From positions 496,001 through 560,000 of the forward strand of contig NZ_JACHVC010000013.1 in assembly GCF_014230145.1 (NCBI RefSeq): a stretch of 64,000 nt of DNA, given 5' to 3'. The DNA comes from Pelagicoccus albus. GTDB lineage: Bacteria; Verrucomicrobiota; Verrucomicrobiia; Opitutales; Opitutaceae. How positions within the stretch are numbered: position 1 is the stretch's first letter; each line of letters starts with the position of its first letter. The position numbers and the translations under genes are program-made. Shown here piece by piece: positions 8,561 through 18,139 of the stretch. A model generated the notes under the pieces. The model was not told the DNA's origin and made no database searches. It saw only the letters and a program-made list of their open reading frames with translations.

Positions 8561-9775
8561 TTACATAACTGCGCAATTCTTCAAACTCGATTCGATGGCC
8601 GCACGGTCGAGATCGATTCCTATCAATACGATCTCTTGGCGACGATCGCCAGTTTCCATGTCCCAATTTCTCCAAATCTCAGCCGGTATCTGCGATCGAT
8701 CAATTTCACCGGCTTCGAGTCGAGCCTGCATCCATTTTCCTAGGTAATCGAAACGAAGGGTGTCTCCGGCTAGAGAAAGGTAACCCACCCGATCTAGATC
8801 ACGGTTAGTCCAAGCAAATCCCTTTGCTCTCAAAAGCCCCGGCACCCCACTTCGCAAATACGCCACAAACTTGTGGTGTTGCAGCGGATACCGAGCCCGA
8901 AAGGTAAATGCCATCAGACCGTAGTCTCCATGTTTATGCCCTTTGGCTGGTTCCTTTTTCAACGGGTTGTGGTCTGAATCACGATCGTGCCTCAGCTCTT
9001 GATCGCACCGTGACTGCTTTAAGGCGTTTTCGAGTTCAAACCGTTCCACCTCTAGCAATTGCCTGATATCTACCTGTCCCTCGGATGTCGTGAAGATCGC
9101 TGCCTCCGGACACATGGTGGCGAGAACGGAGTGCGATCGTTGCAGCGATTCTTCATCCACAAGATCGCTCTTATTGAGCACGATCACATTCGCTCCTTCC
9201 ACCTGTAAGGTCAGCAACTCGCTCAGCGGCCTCCGTGGATCTGAGAATAGAAGGAGCGAGCGACGAACAGGCGTAAATGCCTCCTGCACCTTATCTACCC
9301 ACCACTGCGCATCGACCAAAGTAATGAGATTAACAATACGCACATAATCCAAAGCCGAAACATCGACCTCGTCTCGCGAAGCAAGGCTTGAGATGATACC
9401 TTGCGGCTCGGCAATACCCGTCGCTTCGACGATGATGCAATCGGGTTTACGTTTAGCGAGTTCGATCACAGCTTCTCCAAAAGCGCTTTGAATGCCACAG
9501 CAGATACACCCATTGCTCAATTCTACGATTTCGCCGGCTGACTTCTCATCTAGCTGAGCTACATCCTTGGTAAACGCGGCATCGATATTCACCTCGCCGA
9601 CATCATTGACCAAAGCCGCTATCTTGAGGCCCTTTGCCTCGCGGAGGATGTGATTGAGGACAGTCGTTTTTCCCGCCCCCAGAAATCCGCCCAGAATAAG
9701 AAGAGGGATACGTCCATCTGACGCATCCCCTTCTGAAATATTAGCCTCCGCTTTTTCCAAGCTGCCGACCTTCAT
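8561..9775 (-). CDS. COG0523/CobW family metal-chaperone GTPase
   Basis: 404 residues starting at MKVGSLEK. The receptor stop lies six bases before this ATG, so the genes are coupled; an in-frame TTG at 9781 is the alternative. The P-loop GGFLGAGKTT (29-38), the CxCC metal site CICC (90-93), switch region EATGIAEP and the guanine-specificity NKSD mark the COG0523 family. A C-terminal CobW_C domain follows (about 280-390). A His/Asp/Lys stretch (HDRDSDHNPLKKEPAKGHKHGD, about 262-283, only partly quoted) links the domains and is typical of zinc-handling members such as YeiR/ZigA. The family delivers metals to client proteins at the cost of GTP. Pairing with a ZnuD-like receptor supports zinc over cobalt. 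Confidence 0.9.
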   Translation of the reverse strand: MKVGSLEKAEANISEGDASDGRIPLLILGGFLGAGKTTVLNHILREAKGLKIAALVNDVGEVNIDAAFTKDVAQLDEKSAGEIVELSNGCICCGIQSAFGEAVIELAKRKPDCIIVEATGIAEPQGIISSLASRDEVDVSALDYVRIVNLITLVDAQWWVDKVQEAFTPVRRSLLLFSDPRRPLSELLTLQVEGANVIVLNKSDLVDEESLQRSHSVLATMCPEAAIFTTSEGQVDIRQLLEVERFELENALKQSRCDQELRHDRDSDHNPLKKEPAKGHKHGDYGLMAFTFRARYPLQHHKFVAYLRSGVPGLLRAKGFAWTNRDLDRVGYLSLAGDTLRFDYLGKWMQARLEAGEIDRSQIPAEIWRNWDMETGDRRQEIVLIGIDLDRAAIESSLKNCAVM

Positions 9776-9781
9776 GAACAA

Positions 9782-11905
9782 CTAGAAGCGAGTCCGCACA
9801 CCAAGCTTCACGCTTCGTCCTGGCATGGGAGCGAGATCCTTTAGATAGGAAGTGTGAGCTCGGGCTTCCTCGTCGCCCAGGTTGCTGCCAATCGCAAAAA
9901 GATCCACAGTTACCGAATCCGTAGTCTGGATACGGTAGAGCAAGTCGGCTCCCCAGAGAAAATAGCTATCAGTTGGCAATTCGTTGGGAGCCAGATGTGA
10001 TGCCGCTTCATGATAACGACCTTCAATGCCTGCTACCCAAGGCCCAGACGCATACTCGTAGCGTGCCCCGATACGGCGCGTTGGAATTCTGGGCATATTA
10101 GTATCGAATCGCTCGTTGGTTGCACGCGTCTGATCAAGCATCACGTCGATATGCATGGCTCGATCGATTTCGTCAACGATGTGGTAGCGAAGGTCTAGCT
10201 CGTAACCATAGAATTTAGCATCCGCGGGCGTAGCTTGAAAAAGATCCAATCCATCCGTATCCAATTCTCCATAAAGCGAAGCAATCGTATCTTCATCCAA
10301 ATATCGCATATATATGTAGTCGCTGAAATCGGAGTAGAAAACAGTGAACTCACCGGTCACCTTACCCGCAACCAAGCGATAAGACATGTCAAGATTGACA
10401 GAGCTCTCTAGTCCGAGACTGGAATCACCGATCTCGTAACTCTGAGTGCCCACGTGAGGACCAAATGCATAGAGCTCGCTCGCGCTTGGCGCACGCTCTG
10501 TATAGGTGAGATTCGTTGCGAAGACCGCACTTTCCCCGACCTTGCGTACAAAACCGGCGGAGGCGTTCCCAGTAGTGAAACTCTTTCCGCTCAATGCCGA
10601 GTCGACTGGATCGACATCCACATTTTCGATACGGCCACCGAATTCCCATGCTCCCCACTCACGATTGAGACGCTCAACCGCGAACAAACCATATTGCGTT
10701 GAATCATTGGCAGGGATGAAAGCCTCCTCGCCCACTGCTGAGAAGGACTCACCCTTTAGCTGAAATCCAATTGCTCCAGTCAAATCACCCAAAGGACGAT
10801 GAACGCCGGTCAGTCTCAGTTCGAAACCATCCCGATCGAAAACGGTGCCCACTTCGTCTCCTTCGAGTTCCTTGTGCTGATACTCGCCATAGCTGAAGTT
10901 CAGCTCTACCGATTCGAAAAAGTCTACCGGGTCAATCAACTCACCCCGCAGGGCGAACCGAGACTGGTCCAAGTCGATGCTGACACTTTCTTCCGCATGT
11001 TCTTCCTCTTCCTCATCGTGGTCCTCTTCCTCTTCGTGCTCATGCTCGTGAGAATGGCCGGGAACACCATAGTCGGTGTCGTACTTCGAGAACGAGAAAC
11101 CAAACGATCCGGAATCGCCGAACCAAGTCATTCCCACATAGCCAGACCGCGTATCCACAAAGCTATTTTCCAAAACACCAAAGACTTCCTCCTCTTCCTC
11201 GTGATTCTCTTCTTCCTCCTCCGCTTCCATCTGGTAGGCCGATTCCGCATAACCCGGAATCTCGATATCACCAGAACTACGCTCGAAATAACCTAAGCTC
11301 CAAGCAATATCTCCCTGTCCTCCCTCAAGAGCGACTCCAGCCGACTTCTCGTCCGCAACAGAACCGTAGCTCACCTCGATTTCGCCGCTGATTGGCACTT
11401 GAGCACGCTCGATCGGTAGTTCTTTTCCGATTACGTTAACAACACCACCGATGGCTGCGTTTCCATATAGCAATGAAGCAGGTCCACGCACCACCTCGAT
11501 ATCGTGGGCGAAGAGAGGTTCGATTCCAACCGCATGGTCCGGACTAGTCTGTGAAACGTCGTGACTGTCCGTACCCTGGTTGAGGATACGCACCCGATCT
11601 CCATCAAAACCGCGAATGACCGGCCTGCCAGCACCCGGGCCAAAATAAGTAGAATGCACCCCGGGCTCTCCATCCAAAGTCGCGCCCAGATTAGAGACAG
11701 CCTTGCGGTCGAGCTCCTCTCCTGCTAGCTCGCTAACCGGCACAACCAATTCATCGACATTCGTTACGAATGGACTGGCGGTAACCACGTGAGGAGCAAG
11801 CTCTACAAATGAAGAACTGCTACCAGATTCCTCTTGGGCGAAAAGCAGACCGAATGGGGCGAACCCCACCGCTGAAGTGATAGTGAGTCTCTTGATGCGT
11901 CTCAT
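9782..11905 (-). CDS. TonB-dependent receptor, ZnuD-like zinc receptor
   Basis: 707 residues. The start is placed at MRRIKRLTIT because it opens the signal peptide (cleaved before QEESGSS); the longer ORF would begin inside the operator. The plug has ELAGEELDRKAVSNLGATLDGEPGV-type sequence, VIRGFDGDRVRIL, HDVSQTSPDHA and VVRGPASLLYGNAAIGGVVNVI. Two loops in the first half of the barrel are strongly metal-binding: an acidic run EEEEENHEEEEE (about 233-244), and a longer segment with GHSHEHEHEEEEDHD (about 302-316). The protein ends in Phe, as outer-membrane barrels do. Together with the HDVSQ/DHA plug signature this is the ZnuD type that imports zinc (or zinc-loaded ligand) using TonB energy. 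It heads a transcript with the COG0523 GTPase and carries the second copy of the shared operator. Confidence 0.85.
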   Translation of the reverse strand: MRRIKRLTITSAVGFAPFGLLFAQEESGSSSSFVELAPHVVTASPFVTNVDELVVPVSELAGEELDRKAVSNLGATLDGEPGVHSTYFGPGAGRPVIRGFDGDRVRILNQGTDSHDVSQTSPDHAVGIEPLFAHDIEVVRGPASLLYGNAAIGGVVNVIGKELPIERAQVPISGEIEVSYGSVADEKSAGVALEGGQGDIAWSLGYFERSSGDIEIPGYAESAYQMEAEEEEENHEEEEEVFGVLENSFVDTRSGYVGMTWFGDSGSFGFSFSKYDTDYGVPGHSHEHEHEEEEDHDEEEEEHAEESVSIDLDQSRFALRGELIDPVDFFESVELNFSYGEYQHKELEGDEVGTVFDRDGFELRLTGVHRPLGDLTGAIGFQLKGESFSAVGEEAFIPANDSTQYGLFAVERLNREWGAWEFGGRIENVDVDPVDSALSGKSFTTGNASAGFVRKVGESAVFATNLTYTERAPSASELYAFGPHVGTQSYEIGDSSLGLESSVNLDMSYRLVAGKVTGEFTVFYSDFSDYIYMRYLDEDTIASLYGELDTDGLDLFQATPADAKFYGYELDLRYHIVDEIDRAMHIDVMLDQTRATNERFDTNMPRIPTRRIGARYEYASGPWVAGIEGRYHEAASHLAPNELPTDSYFLWGADLLYRIQTTDSVTVDLFAIGSNLGDEEARAHTSYLKDLAPMPGRSVKLGVRTRF

Positions 11906-11913
11906 GGCCGCCT

Positions 11914-11942
11914 TTATCGCAATATTTTTGCAATTTACGCAA
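11914..11942 (-). promoter_or_regulatory. Candidate zinc-responsive operator (copy 2)
   Basis: Same layout as the site at 3931-3959: on the minus strand a TTGC-N7-GCAA palindrome overlapping GCAA/TTGC spaced by five, then GATAA. A further GCAA-N5-TTGC site is at 11953-11965. The site ends eight bases before the start codon, so a bound protein would block both transcription and initiation. Confidence 0.55.
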
Positions 11943-12057
11943 TCTATTTTTCGCAACTTATTTGCATTAAAAACGCGGCTCAAACAAGAATTCTCGCTAA
12001 TACTCTAACTCGTTTATGTTTAGCTTGCCTAATGCTCATTCAACTCTACACGCTCCC

Positions 12058-12176
12058 TTCGACATAGGCAGTTTTTAACTGAAGCTGCTGACCGTTTTGG
12101 GGGAATCCCGTGAAACTCGGGAGCTGACGCGCAACTGTGAGGCCAATACAGGCCGTAGCCAGAATGCCCATGCCAA
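12058..12176 (+). ncRNA. Cobalamin riboswitch aptamer
   Basis: The core elements of the cobalamin (AdoCbl) aptamer appear in order: GGGAATCCCGTGAAACTCGG (the GGTGAAA region with its flanking stem), GAGCTGACGCGCAACTGTGA (matching the conserved CCCGCAACTGT box), then AGCCAGAATGCCCATGCC (the B12-box-like 3' strand, consensus AGCCAGGAGACCTGCC). The outer stem could pair GGCA near 12066 with TGCC at 12171-12174. The boundaries are approximate. It lies about 100 bp upstream of the AspT-type transporter on the same strand and is expected to repress it when cobalamin is plentiful. Confidence 0.85.
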
Positions 12177-12278
12177 CCATAATACATCCTCGCGCTCGGG
12201 ATGGGCCTGAAAAGCTGGATACGCACGAAAAACGCGAACCAGCCGCTACTGGCATGCACTGGGCCGAGACTATCAGTC
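12177..12278 (+). promoter_or_regulatory. Probable expression platform of the cobalamin riboswitch
   Basis: Between aptamer and start codon there is a CATCC/GGATG hairpin (12185-12203) and a CCAG/CTGG hairpin close to the start. There is no hairpin followed by a T run, so control of translation initiation is more likely than early termination. No strong Shine-Dalgarno sequence is visible before the chosen ATG, consistent with occlusion or weak initiation. An in-frame ATG at 12201 lies within the hairpin and is not favoured. Confidence 0.4.
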
Positions 12279-13874
12279 ATGCTAAACTCAATACTCAGTC
12301 CCTTCATTGAAACACCTTTGCTCGCCTTGTTTGCGATCATCGGACTCGGCTTGCTCCTCGGTCGTATAGAAATCGGCGGTGTTAATCTCGGCTCTTCTGG
12401 TGTCATTTTCGCCGCCCTGCTCGCTGGCCATCTTGGTCTTTCCATTCCCAACCAAGTAGGCAGCGTCGGTCTGGTGCTGTTCGTCTACAGTGTGGGCATT
12501 GGAGCGGGAAACCGCTTCTTCGGAGCCCTGAAAAGAGAGGGTAGAGTTCTCGCCCAACTGGCGGTCGCAGTAGTCGGACTGGGAGCAATCGTCACCTGGA
12601 CTCTCTCCGCAATCTACGACCTAAGCCCCGGCATGGCTACGGGCATTTTCGCTGGAGCATTGACCAGCACCCCGGCCTTGGCCTCGGCGATCGAAGCTGC
12701 TGGAGAACTTGGTCAAGATGTTGTGGTCGGCTACGGTGTCGCTTATCCGCTCGGGATTATCGGCGTGGTTTTATTTGTACAGCTCATGCCTCGGCTTCTT
12801 AAACTTAGCCTCGATGACAGCGAAGACGCCCCGACCTCCAACAATATAAGTCGCCAATTGATTGAGGTGACAAATCCGAGCTTCTTTGGCCAAACCGTTA
12901 CCGACGAGAGCCTTCAGGCCATCGGCGGGTGCCAGATCAGTCGTGTTCTCCGCCAAGATCGACTCGAGCCCATCTCCGCGGCCGACACCTTCGAAGAGGG
13001 AAAAATCCTCCTCCTCGTGGGAGAGCCGCGCGGTCTACAATTAGCAACACGACTCCTCGGCCGAGCTTCGAATCGAGAGGTACATCTCGATGTAGATAAT
13101 GAAAGGCGACGGCTGGTGCTCACGGATCGAAAGATCTTGGGTCAAACGCTTGGGCAGTTCGATTCATTGAAAAATCACGGAGTCGTCATCACCCGCATCG
13201 AACGTATGGACTTTGCCTTCACGCCTCAGCGCGAAACCCGTTTAACTCAAGGAGACATTCTCACCGTCGTGGGACCGCCTTCCCATTTACGCTCCTTTGA
13301 AAAATTTATTGGACATCGGCCCAACGCGTTTTCCGAAACCTGCCTCTTCTCCCTCTGTTTCGGCCTCGCATTGGGAATTATCCTTGGAAAAATCCAACTC
13401 CCTCTTCCCGGAGGGGAAAGCTTTTCGCTCGGACTCTCGGGGGGTCCGCTGATAGCGGCCCTCATCCTGGGCCATTTCGGACGCGTAGGTGGACTTATCG
13501 GCTACATACCCCGCCCTACCCGCGTTTTCCTGCAAGAACTTGGTCTCGTATTTTTTCTCGCAGACGCCGGAGTCAAAGGGGGCGCAACTATTTTGGAAGC
13601 GGTGCAAAGCCAAGGCCTGCAAATCTTCATCATTGGAGCGATCATCACTTTGATCCCGATGCTCTTGTGCTACTTCCTTGCTCGGCGAGCCTTCCGACTC
13701 CCTCTAGGTCAAACCTTAGGCGGAATTTGCGGAGGCATGACGAGTACTCCCGCGCTAGGAGCAATCGTATCCAAAACATCAAAACAATCCCCCATCGTAA
13801 GCTACGCCACCGTTTATCCCGTGGCTGTTATCTTGATGGCGCTCCTGGCTAAACTGTTGATGGCGATAATTTGA
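12279..13874 (+). CDS. AspT/YidE-YbjL family transporter with two RCK_C (TrkA_C) domains
   Basis: 531 residues from MLNSILSPF, chosen because family members begin right before the first membrane segment. Two five-helix AspT/YidE halves (about 1-165 and 355-531) flank two cytoplasmic RCK_C domains (about 190-270 and 275-355). Both halves carry the duplicated signature seen as GALTSTPAL and GGMTSTPALG. Known members exchange dicarboxylates or amino acids (AspT) or are uncharacterised (YidE, YbjL). Location behind a cobalamin riboswitch suggests that it moves cobalamin, a corrinoid precursor, cobalt, or a metabolite whose use depends on B12. The sequence cannot decide among these. It is a single-gene transcription unit followed by a hairpin. 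Confidence 0.85.
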   Translation: MLNSILSPFIETPLLALFAIIGLGLLLGRIEIGGVNLGSSGVIFAALLAGHLGLSIPNQVGSVGLVLFVYSVGIGAGNRFFGALKREGRVLAQLAVAVVGLGAIVTWTLSAIYDLSPGMATGIFAGALTSTPALASAIEAAGELGQDVVVGYGVAYPLGIIGVVLFVQLMPRLLKLSLDDSEDAPTSNNISRQLIEVTNPSFFGQTVTDESLQAIGGCQISRVLRQDRLEPISAADTFEEGKILLLVGEPRGLQLATRLLGRASNREVHLDVDNERRRLVLTDRKILGQTLGQFDSLKNHGVVITRIERMDFAFTPQRETRLTQGDILTVVGPPSHLRSFEKFIGHRPNAFSETCLFSLCFGLALGIILGKIQLPLPGGESFSLGLSGGPLIAALILGHFGRVGGLIGYIPRPTRVFLQELGLVFFLADAGVKGGATILEAVQSQGLQIFIIGAIITLIPMLLCYFLARRAFRLPLGQTLGGICGGMTSTPALGAIVSKTSKQSPIVSYATVYPVAVILMALLAKLLMAII

Positions 13875-13885
13875 TCTGGGAAAAC

Positions 13886-13917
13886 GGAGAAGCCTGAAAG
13901 CTATTTCACGCTTCTCC
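13886..13917. terminator. Strong hairpin after the riboswitch-controlled gene
   Basis: GGAGAAGC pairs perfectly with GCTTCTCC, and inside it TGAAA pairs with TTTCA around a GCTA loop, with one C-C mismatch. There is no T run on the plus strand, while GTTTT follows on the minus strand. It is probably a transcript-end hairpin or 3' stabiliser. Confidence 0.5.
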
Positions 13918-14298
13918 AAACTGAATCGCCAGCTGCTTCAAAAAATTGGTACAGAGCTAGTAGCCACCGAATCGCCCAGCAGCGTAGCTACGGGCACTAG
14001 GACTTAGTTCAGCCTTGGAGCAGCAGCGCTGCCTCATAACACCAAGAATTCAGACTAAAAGCCCGTGATTACGGCGACTTTGGCTTAGCCATCAACAACA
14101 TAGACAATCCGATCCCCCAAAGCCTGCCTAATACAAACAAGAACCCCACCTTATCTTCGCCTTGACCTGCCTTCCTTTTGTTGTGCCGTTCGTATTTGGC
14201 AGTATGGCTCAACCCTTCACGGGTTGCACCTGCCCGAGATGATTGAACAACACTAAGCTTGCCGCCTTAGAAGCAATTCGGAAGCGGCCCACCAAGTC
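13918..14298. other. Intergenic region upstream of cydAB
   Basis: No ORF with coding character. A small hairpin CAACCC/GGGTTG lies at 14210-14226. The cydAB promoter must be here, but I cannot identify it with confidence. No tRNA, repeat or operator was recognised. Confidence 0.35.
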
Positions 14299-15617
<1,319 letters not shown>

Positions 15618-15621
<4 letters not shown>

Positions 15622-16631
15622 ATTTGGAGATATTTGAAAACGGTGCATGGCTGCCCTTCGTCTTCGCCTTCCTCATCGGGCTGTCCATGCTACTTTACGC
15701 CATCCTCGACGGCTACGACCTAGGGGTCGGACTGCTTTCCAAATCGGTCGACAGCGACGAACGCGACCGCATGATCGCTTCCATAGGCCCCTTTTGGGAT
15801 GCCAATGAAACTTGGCTCGTCCTAGGAGTAGGTCTCCTCCTGGTAGCGTTTCCGCCCGCCCACGGGATTGTACTGACTAGCCTCTACCTGCCAGTTACCT
15901 TAATGATTGTCGCCTTGGTTTTCCGAGGAGTCTCGTTCGACTTCCGCAAGAAGGTCGCTCCCGAAGCCCAGCACAAATGGAACTTGGTCTTTTTCTGGAG
16001 CTCGCTTTGCATAACCCTAACCCAAGGCTACATGGTAGGACGCTTCATGATCGGTTTCCAGAGCGGACTCATAGCAGAACTGTTTTCAGTTTTCTTCGGC
16101 ATGCTTGTGGTATCCGGATACGCCCTGATGGGGTCCTGCTGGCTTATTATGAAGGCGGAGGGAGACCTGCAGAAAAAGGCGATCAAGTGGGCCCGAAACT
16201 CAATCCTGCTGATGACTCTCGGCGCGGTGCTGAGTAGCGCTGTAGCCCCTTTTGTCGACACGCGCATCTACGACCGCATGTTTTCATTTCCGGAGGTAAC
16301 TCTGCTTATCGCGATGCCGCTGATCTCGATGATCCTTACCTTGTTTATGCTCTTTATCCTCAAGGCCCTTCCCCTTGAGGGAGATCGGCTTTCCTGGATG
16401 CCATTCGCCATTTCGATTTCCATCTTTGTATTGGGATTTCTAGGACTCGTCTACAGCTTCTATCCTTACATTATTCCAGGGCAGCTGAAAATCGTCGACG
16501 CCTCCGCAGCTCCAGAGTCGCTACTCGTAATCCTGATCGGCACCGGCATAGTCCTCCCCTTTATGATCGGATACACCACGCTAGCCTACTGGATCTTCAG
16601 AGGAAAAGCTGAGGACCTAAGCTACGATTGA
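15618..16631 (+). CDS. cydB: Cytochrome bd-type ubiquinol oxidase subunit II
   Basis: 337 residues, about eight membrane segments. The N-terminal LYAILDGYDLGVG and the following GPFWDANETWLVLG are the conserved CydB signatures, including the acidic residues of the proton path. Coupled to cydA by a four-base overlap, so the two subunits are made together in the inner membrane. The Q-loop type of the partner suggests a cyanide-insensitive oxidase. Downstream is a CCGCGA/TCGCGG hairpin and then the long leader of a ferredoxin gene. Confidence 0.95.
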
Positions 16632-16708
16632 GGTCCCCGAACTTACAGAAACAGAAATCGGGCAAACCTACGAAAACGGTAACGCCAGCCCGGTCCTGAC
16701 TGAATCTT

Positions 16709-16735
16709 AAGTCCGCGACCTTCGCGGAGAACTTT
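16709..16735 (+). terminator. Hairpin downstream of cydB
   Basis: CCGCGA pairs with TCGCGG around a three-base loop, extended by AAGT with ACTT across a small bulge and followed by TTCTCT. It is a plausible weak terminator for cydAB; the T run is poor. Confidence 0.4.
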
Positions 16736-17020
16736 CTCTGAGCAAGAGCTACCCCAACCGAGCTGGGTACCCCTCCACCAAAATCGAGTCGATCCCTTCA
16801 TTTTCCCGCGAATAAGTCTCAATTTCCGTCATTTAGCGATATAGAGTCTCAATAGCGGCGTTATTGAGACTCAATAACTACTGTATCGACTTAATTCACT
16901 GTTATTCTGCTAGTTACGTATACTTTTCAGTGATTTTCCCTTGAGAATAGCAGGCTTATAGCCGACTCTAATCTCATTTAACGGACTTTGTAGTCTCAAG
17001 AAACTCTAACGACGAAAATT
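16736..17020 (+). promoter_or_regulatory. Ferredoxin leader with three copies of a 13-bp palindrome
   Basis: The palindrome ATTGAG(A/T)CTCAAT occurs at 16863-16875 exactly, at 16841-16853 with one mismatch and at 16811-16823 with two. The second and third copies together form an 11-bp perfect inverted repeat (16844-16854 with 16862-16872). A second inverted repeat, CTGTTATTCT/AGAATAGCAG with one mismatch, spans 16899-16953. The clustered palindromes look like operator sites for a dimeric regulator of the downstream ferredoxin. A related, weaker site lies in front of the DUF3793 gene. Confidence 0.5.
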
Positions 17021-17212
17021 ATGTATACCATCAAGCCAGACCTCTGTGTTATGTGCGACGCCTGTCGCCCAGTTTGCCCTCGCAATGCTGTTAGCGCACA
17101 CGAATCCGAAAAGACCTACGTCATCGACGCTGACGCCTGTAACGACTGCTCCAACATGGCAGCCGTACGTTGCGTACCGCAATGCCCAGCGGACGCTATT
17201 GTAAAAGGCTAA
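17021..17212 (+). CDS. 2[4Fe-4S] ferredoxin
   Basis: 63 residues carrying two cluster motifs. Cys9-x2-Cys12-x2-Cys15-x3-Cys19-Pro forms the first. The second is Cys40-x2-Cys43-x7-Cys51-x3-Cys55-Pro, where the usual two-residue gap has grown to seven (SNMAAVR). This widened second site is seen in the FdxN/Allochromatium-type low-potential ferredoxins. It is a soluble cytoplasmic electron carrier. It is monocistronic, with a palindrome-rich leader and a strong terminator. Convergent DUF3793 gene and the following TonB receptor suggest a link to metal metabolism or stress. The partner enzyme cannot be told from sequence. Confidence 0.92.
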   Translation: MYTIKPDLCVMCDACRPVCPRNAVSAHESEKTYVIDADACNDCSNMAAVRCVPQCPADAIVKG

Positions 17213-17239
17213 TCCGCAGGCTTACTGCAAAATTACCAG

Positions 17240-17270
17240 AGCGGTTCCCATCTAGGGGAGCCGCTTTTTT
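17240..17270 (+). terminator. Rho-independent terminator after the ferredoxin gene
   Basis: AGCGGTTCCC (17240-17249) pairs with GGGAGCCGCT (17256-17265) over ten positions including one G-U, followed by TTTTTT. It may also serve the converging DUF3793 gene. Confidence 0.85.
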
Positions 17271-17303
17271 GTGCCCACACTCAAGCCCGCCCTTTGCCGG
17301 GGC

Positions 17304-17927
17304 TTACGCAGCAGCGGAACCGGCCAGAAAAGCCAAAGCCTGACAACGAGCGTTGTTGAAAGCGCAGCTTCGACGTTGCGATTCCTTCATACACCCATAA
17401 ACCCGCCATCCACAAACACCTTTGCACGCCAAAGGCATTAGGCCCATGTAGCCAAACACATCCTCCAAGGGATAGCCCAGAGCCACCCCGATCTCGTGCG
17501 GTACCGACCCCTGCTCAAGCCAGCGCTCTTTGACCTCTCCCAGAAAAGACTCCGGACTGAGTGGATGAGAATAGTTCAACTGCCCAACCATCACGCAATA
17601 CGGAGACTCATCGAGTACTGCACGGAGACGATCCCTGCGATAGACGATGAACTTGAGAAAGCCATTGCTCTCAGCAAACAGCTTATAGTCAAAATTCCAT
17701 TTGCCGGAGAGGCGCTCTAGCTCGAACTCAACGTCATCAGCCGTCATACCCATCTCTTGAAGGTCCATCGCGAGCAGCTCGCCCGTCTTCTCACTCAACA
17801 AGACACTGGACGCATTGAGAAATACCCATGCGTCGAAACGGCGGACTCGCTCCTCCATTTGAGCCAAAGCCTGCCGCCAGTCCAGGAAGGCCATAAGGGC
17901 AGGAATCTTCTGTGGTGCAGCGTTCAT
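17304..17927 (-). CDS. DUF3793 family protein
   Basis: 207 residues, no signal peptide or membrane segment. [19 protein letters not shown] (about 146-164) is the core of DUF3793, and GWRVYG follows as the usual G-x-W-[KR]-V-Y. The C-terminal 45 residues are unusually rich in cysteine (CKGVCG, CMKES, RRSCAF, ARCQ), which could bind metal or an iron-sulfur cluster. DUF3793 proteins are mostly known from anaerobes, often near flavodoxin or iron-uptake genes; their reaction is unknown. The gene converges on the ferredoxin and diverges from a TonB receptor. An ATTTAGCGAT box plus degenerate palindrome like those before the ferredoxin lies 15-35 bp upstream, suggesting shared control. Confidence 0.7.
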   Translation of the reverse strand: MNAAPQKIPALMAFLDWRQALAQMEERVRRFDAWVFLNASSVLLSEKTGELLAMDLQEMGMTADDVEFELERLSGKWNFDYKLFAESNGFLKFIVYRRDRLRAVLDESPYCVMVGQLNYSHPLSPESFLGEVKERWLEQGSVPHEIGVALGYPLEDVFGYMGLMPLACKGVCGWRVYGCMKESQRRSCAFNNARCQALAFLAGSAAA

Positions 17928-17941
17928 GGTGCTTTATTGCG

Positions 17942-17962
17942 ACTGAGTCTTGATCGCTAAAT
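17942..17962 (-). promoter_or_regulatory. Putative operator shared with the ferredoxin leader
   Basis: On the minus strand ATTTAGCGAT is followed by AAGACTCAGT. The ferredoxin leader has the same ATTTAGCGAT at 16831-16840 immediately before a palindrome copy. The palindrome here is degenerate (three mismatches to ATTGAGACTCAAT), so the site is tentative. Confidence 0.35.
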
Positions 17963-18139
17963 AATATTCCTTTGGCAAGGCAAAACAGCCGTCCACCGGA
18001 AATTGGTTTAACCGAAGTCGACCATCGGCTTTCAGAAGCACAAGCCCCTATTGCAAACGGATCTCAAAAAATCCCTCTCAGGGCGCCCGCTATCCTTCTC
18101 GGGGTGGCGAATGACCCGTAAATAAAATACAAATCTGTC

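Noticed and set aside
10799-11296. 165-codon plus-strand frame with hydrophobic runs
   Set aside because: Antisense of the Glu/His-rich receptor loops (GAA/GAG read as TTC/CTC), giving false membrane segments.
12029-12451. 140-codon minus-strand frame
   Set aside because: It overlaps the cobalamin riboswitch and the start of the transporter on the other strand and lacks any protein-family feature.
17928-18139. Fur box before the Cys-plug TonB receptor
   Set aside because: No stretch close to the GATAATGATAATCATTATC pattern was found; AT-rich bits there are too weak.
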